The notes under the pieces were generated by a model. That model did not search any database, was not told the origin of the DNA, and saw nothing but the letters and a program-made list of their open reading frames with translations. From Ophiosphaerella korrae (Eukaryota; Ascomycota; Dothideomycetes; Pleosporales; Phaeosphaeriaceae): a stretch of 64,000 bases of DNA. How positions within the stretch are numbered: the stretch's first letter is position 1; each line of letters starts with the position of its first letter. Made by a program: the position numbers and the translations under genes. The stretch spans positions 1 to 64,000 of the forward strand of contig JALNQF010000133.1 in assembly GCA_028456385.1 (NCBI GenBank). The letters run 5' to 3'. Below, one piece after another: positions 60,779 through 64,000 of this stretch.

Positions 60779-61529
60779 ATGGACGCCTACGAAGAGGCCG
60801 TTCTCTTCACCTTTGGGCTGTTGGAGTCCCGTCTAGACCGCCTCGAGTACATTCTCGGCGGACCCAGCCCGCCGCCGGCAGAGAAGCCAAAGACGATTCC
60901 GGACCGCATACACCAAATTGAGAAGTCGCTGAAGGCGCTTGGGGGGAAGACGTCACTGCTCACTGATGCGAATGAATTGCGTATGTCACATGGCTGGAAG
61001 GCCGTCTGGCTATAGCTGACAATGGCTAGTGAGCAAGCACAAACATGTCCTCGCTCCGAAGGATGAAGGCGACCAAGACGACGTGCCGCTCGACACTGCG
61101 CAGAAGGCTGTGCTAGTGGTCGACCGTGCGACGCTATTTGCAACGACAGCATCACAGCTCAAGGCACTTGACGACCAGCAAGTACCCACTACCGATGGCT
61201 TTGCCAAGCTGGCCATGCTGCGACCCCGCATAGCTGAATACGAAATCCGCCATCTGCAGCAAGCACTAAAGATCTCGGAGCTGAGGAGGAGGAACGGGCT
61301 GCTCAACCAGCAGTACAAGCGAGTGCACTTCCTCGGCGCCAGCAGAGTCTGGCTGGACTATTCCAAGCGACTGACAAAGGCACTCAAGGCAGTGGAGAGA
61401 GAAGAGTTCAAGCGGAGGAGTTCAAGTGGGGAAGAAGATGAGGAAGACAGTGACGAGGATGGTGACGAGGACGAGGATGAGGACGAGGACGAGGACGAGG
61501 ACGGGGACGAAGAAGACGAGGAATTGTGA
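60779..61529 (+). CDS. Dynactin p24/Ro-10-like protein with acidic tail
   Basis: Two exons, 60779-60980 and 61030-61529 (49-nt intron), 233 residues. The N-terminus MDAYEEAVLFTFGLLESRLD and the following RLEYILGG and PDRIHQIEKSLKALGGKTSL look like the helical p24 (DCTN3) subunit of dynactin, called Ro-10 in Neurospora; further helices include EIRHLQQALKISELRRRNGLL. The last ~40 residues are almost only Asp, Glu and Gly, encoded by a GAGGAC repeat (about 61460-61510). The family assignment is from memory of sequence style and moderate in strength. Another option is an unrelated coiled-coil protein. Confidence 0.65.
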
Positions 61530-62916
61530 AGATCTTTTCCTAGCTTCGTGTTCTCGAACCGCAATGCGCCGCGTTATTGCAAATTTGGCGAGTGTAGTGC
61601 ACAGCGGCATAGCCGAACGATGCCGGGTGCAGTAAGTGAGTTGGTGTGCATGAATGCAAATCCGCCGCTTGCCGTAACACTGACATGTTGACAGATGTGA
61701 AATCTAAAGAATGAGAGGGCGCGCATTCAGGCGTCTGCCAAACGAATACTAATGCAAATGCAAATGCAAAAGCAGTGCTGTTGACATGGAGGAGAGCGAT
61801 AGTGATAGGGATGAGCATGGCTGCACCTCAGGCTCGGAGTCCGGATCTGGCTGTGCCCCTGCATTGGCAGCATATTGCCGGCCAAGGCCAGCACTCTGCC
61901 ATGACGCGAAGAAGCAGGTGTTGGGAACAGAAACGCGAGTTGGGCCGGCTGCGATTGGGCGGGGCGGGTGGTGCGGAAACAGTTCGGTTGAGCAATTCAC
62001 ATGGCAGGTCTCAGCAGGCGGACTGGTCTCCACAATAAAAGTCTTTGAGGTGTGGCTATTGAGGCGCGGAGCTAGGGGTGCCGGGGTTGTGTTGCACGAG
62101 GCTGGTTTCATCATGGTCTCAAGACTGTGCAGCAGGAACTTGTCCATGTGGCTTAGACGGAATCCGGGAACGCCTTTGCAAGAGGAGTGCAGCAGTGGAT
62201 GGTGCCACGTGCCGGTAACGGCTGCGGCAGGAGTGAGGAGTGTGAGGAGCGTGAGGAGACGTGCGGTGCTCAGCAGAAGTGCGAGGTAGATGAAATCAAT
62301 CAATCAGCCAGCCAGCCCAGCTCAACTGAATTAGCCAGAAGACGGTCCACGGTCCGGCAAAAGGAGCAGTCCTGACAAGCTGCGGCTGGCCACAGACAAA
62401 GCAGTGGCGGGCAGTCGGCTGGCATGCAGACGCGCGTGTTCCTGGCCGGGCTCGAGTCGGTCGAGCCACAGGCTGACGTTGGGCTGGTTCGGTGGCATTC
62501 GCATCCATTTTAATCTCTGAGCCCCCAGGCCGGCCAATGGCAACCACGCCCCTGGCCAGCCCTGAAACCGTCGCATCCAATCTCCCTCTGGCCCACGCAC
62601 ACACTCGACACGACTGCACCACTCTCAACTCACCCACCGCCGTCTGTCTGTTCTTCACCCTCACCGTCCGCCACTCCGTGCCCGCTGCATCCAACGTTCT
62701 GCAGCCGCCGTCCGTTGCAGAGAGCAAGCGTGCCGCCCTGACTGCTGGTTGCTGGCTCACCACCCCCCCACCCCCCCAAGCCTCGTTGTATATCCTCAGC
62801 CGGTCCGCGCCGCGCATTCATTCACCTGGCGTGTCTTTGCTTCTTGTCTTCGTCTCTTTGACATCACCCACCACCACCACCACCACCGCCGCCGCCTCTG
62901 CACCTCCCACCCGCTT
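61530..62916. other. Intergenic region upstream of SHO1
   Basis: About 1.4 kb. It contains a three-copy ATGCAA repeat near 61751-61768, CAATCAAT and GCCAGCCAGCC short repeats near 62296-62320, and CAC/CCG trinucleotide runs near 62869-62893 that belong to the SHO1 leader. The 184-codon minus-strand frame here begins with a TTG and lacks domains, so it is not called. Confidence 0.55.
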
Positions 62917-63954
62917 ATGCCCTCGTTCCGCTCCGAGAGCTCTCCGTCCCTGCGCAAAATGGAAAATGGAAATGGCTACGGCCAGAGATCCTCGACCTTC
63001 AGCGTCGGTCGCATCATTGGCGATCCCTTTGCCCTCGCCACCATCTCCATCAGCATCGTCAGTTACCGCCACCCCCGGCTTCTTGCCAAATACTAACCCG
63101 CACCAGCTCGCCTGGATCATCGCCTTTGTCAGCTCCATAATATCCGCCATTGGCGGCGGCTTCCCCAACTTCGCCTGGTGGACGCTGGTCTTCATGTTCT
63201 TCTGCATCGTCGGCGTCACCGTCACCGTCGCCTCGGAGGCCGAGCGAACTTACCATGTTGCCATTGTCGGCTTCCTCGGCGCCGGCCTCGTCTTCACCAC
63301 CTCGTCCGTCAATTCACTCGTCTACTCGCCAAAGGCCCCCTTTGAGGCTGCCGCTGCCGGCTACATTCTCCTGTCCATGATCACCGTTAGTTGGCCGTCT
63401 GCATGCGCCCCCAACACACAGCAATTACTGACGTGCGCTAGATTGTCTGGATCTTCTACTACGGCTCCCAACCCCAGGCCGCCCATCGCGCCTTTGTGGA
63501 CTCGTATGCCCTGCACAAAGAGCATCCAGGCTCCCGTTCGTCGCGCCCCATCTCCAATGGCTACGCCAACCGCCCAGAGACCCAAGTCAACCAACAGGCC
63601 CCTCAGATGTATACCTCGGCCCAATTAAACGGCTTCGAGACCTCCTCGCCTGTCTCCGGCTATCCAGGCGGCCCAGCTGGTGCCCAGGGCCGCAACTCGT
63701 CTGTCCCCCAGTTCGCCGCCATGAACAACACGGCACCGCCCGTCGAGGAGCCCCCGCAGGAATCCACCATCGAATACCCCTACCGTGCCAAGGCCATCTA
63801 CAGCTACGAAGCCAACCCCGACGATGCCAACGAAATCAGCTTCCAGAAACACGACATCCTCGAAGTCTCCGACGTCAGCGGCAGGTGGTGGCAAGCAAAG
63901 AAGCCCAACGGCGAAACGGGAATTGCGCCGAGCAACTACCTCATCTTGCTATAG
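62917..63954 (+). CDS. SHO1: Sho1 osmosensor/adaptor
   Basis: Three exons, 62917-63057, 63107-63385 and 63442-63954, all phase 0, give 310 residues. Start at 62917 ([14 protein letters not shown]) or at the inner ATG 62959 ([19 protein letters not shown]), which is closer to the usual Sho1 start. After [15 protein letters not shown] four transmembrane helices follow ([77 protein letters not shown]), then a ~120-residue Pro/Gln/Ser linker and a C-terminal SH3 domain ([40 protein letters not shown]). The SH3 binds a Pro-rich motif in Pbs2 in the HOG pathway. Confidence 0.96.
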
Positions 63955-64000
63955 GAGACTGGCTCTCTGTGCGCTTAATGACCCCGCCACGACTTTCCTT

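Noticed and set aside
61749..62303. 184-codon minus-strand frame with a signal-peptide-like start
   Set aside because: It opens with TTG, not ATG, and overlaps simple repeats; no domain.

Overview
The window is nuclear DNA of a filamentous ascomycete, most likely a Dothideomycete (class level is an inference from protein character, not a search). The genes carry many 46-95 nt GT...AG introns with fungal branch sites, and the protein set is fungal: a 2275-residue homomeric acetyl-CoA carboxylase, Sho1, Inp54-like phosphatase, Dfg5/Dcw1-type GH76 enzyme, NudE, Zn2Cys6 factors and a Dal5-type permease. All gene models were spliced by hand from the sequence, and most join in frame exactly.

Layout. 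1-3900 is gene-free, repeat-bearing DNA with a 757-bp Tourist/PIF-Harbinger-like MITE (569-1325, TTA target duplication), an outer 25-bp inverted repeat around it and a ~32-bp tandem repeat. It borders a cytochrome P450 (+) facing an acyl-CoA ligase (-). Then come a GRAM-TBC-EF-hand RabGAP (-), a mitochondrial SDR of the arabinitol dehydrogenase type (-), an Inp54-like phosphatase (+) and a Fungal_trans-type protein lacking a zinc cluster (-). 17.3-22.1 kb is gene-poor, with one plausible small cysteine-rich gene. A Dal5-family permease with a 12-nt micro-exon (-) and a damaged STAND-N-terminal-type gene (24.8-28.7 kb, -) follow.

28.9-34.5 kb holds a tryptophan/NAD block: kynureninase (-) and indoleamine 2,3-dioxygenase (+) share a 400-bp divergent promoter, and a Zn2Cys6 factor (-) lies 50 bp beyond the dioxygenase. 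Next are an ABM-domain protein, ACC1, NudE, a peroxisomal/mitochondrial carrier with a LEA-like tail, a broken ABHD-type hydrolase, a GST, a GPI-anchored GH76 enzyme, methylcrotonyl-CoA carboxylase beta, NAD(P)HX epimerase, mitochondrial ribosomal protein S16, a vacuolar amino-acid transporter, a dynactin p24/Ro-10-like protein and Sho1.

Most of the window is housekeeping. The accessory signals are the repeat-rich left end, the two broken genes, the kynurenine gene trio and the carrier-LEA fusion. No convincing tRNA, rRNA or CRISPR was seen.
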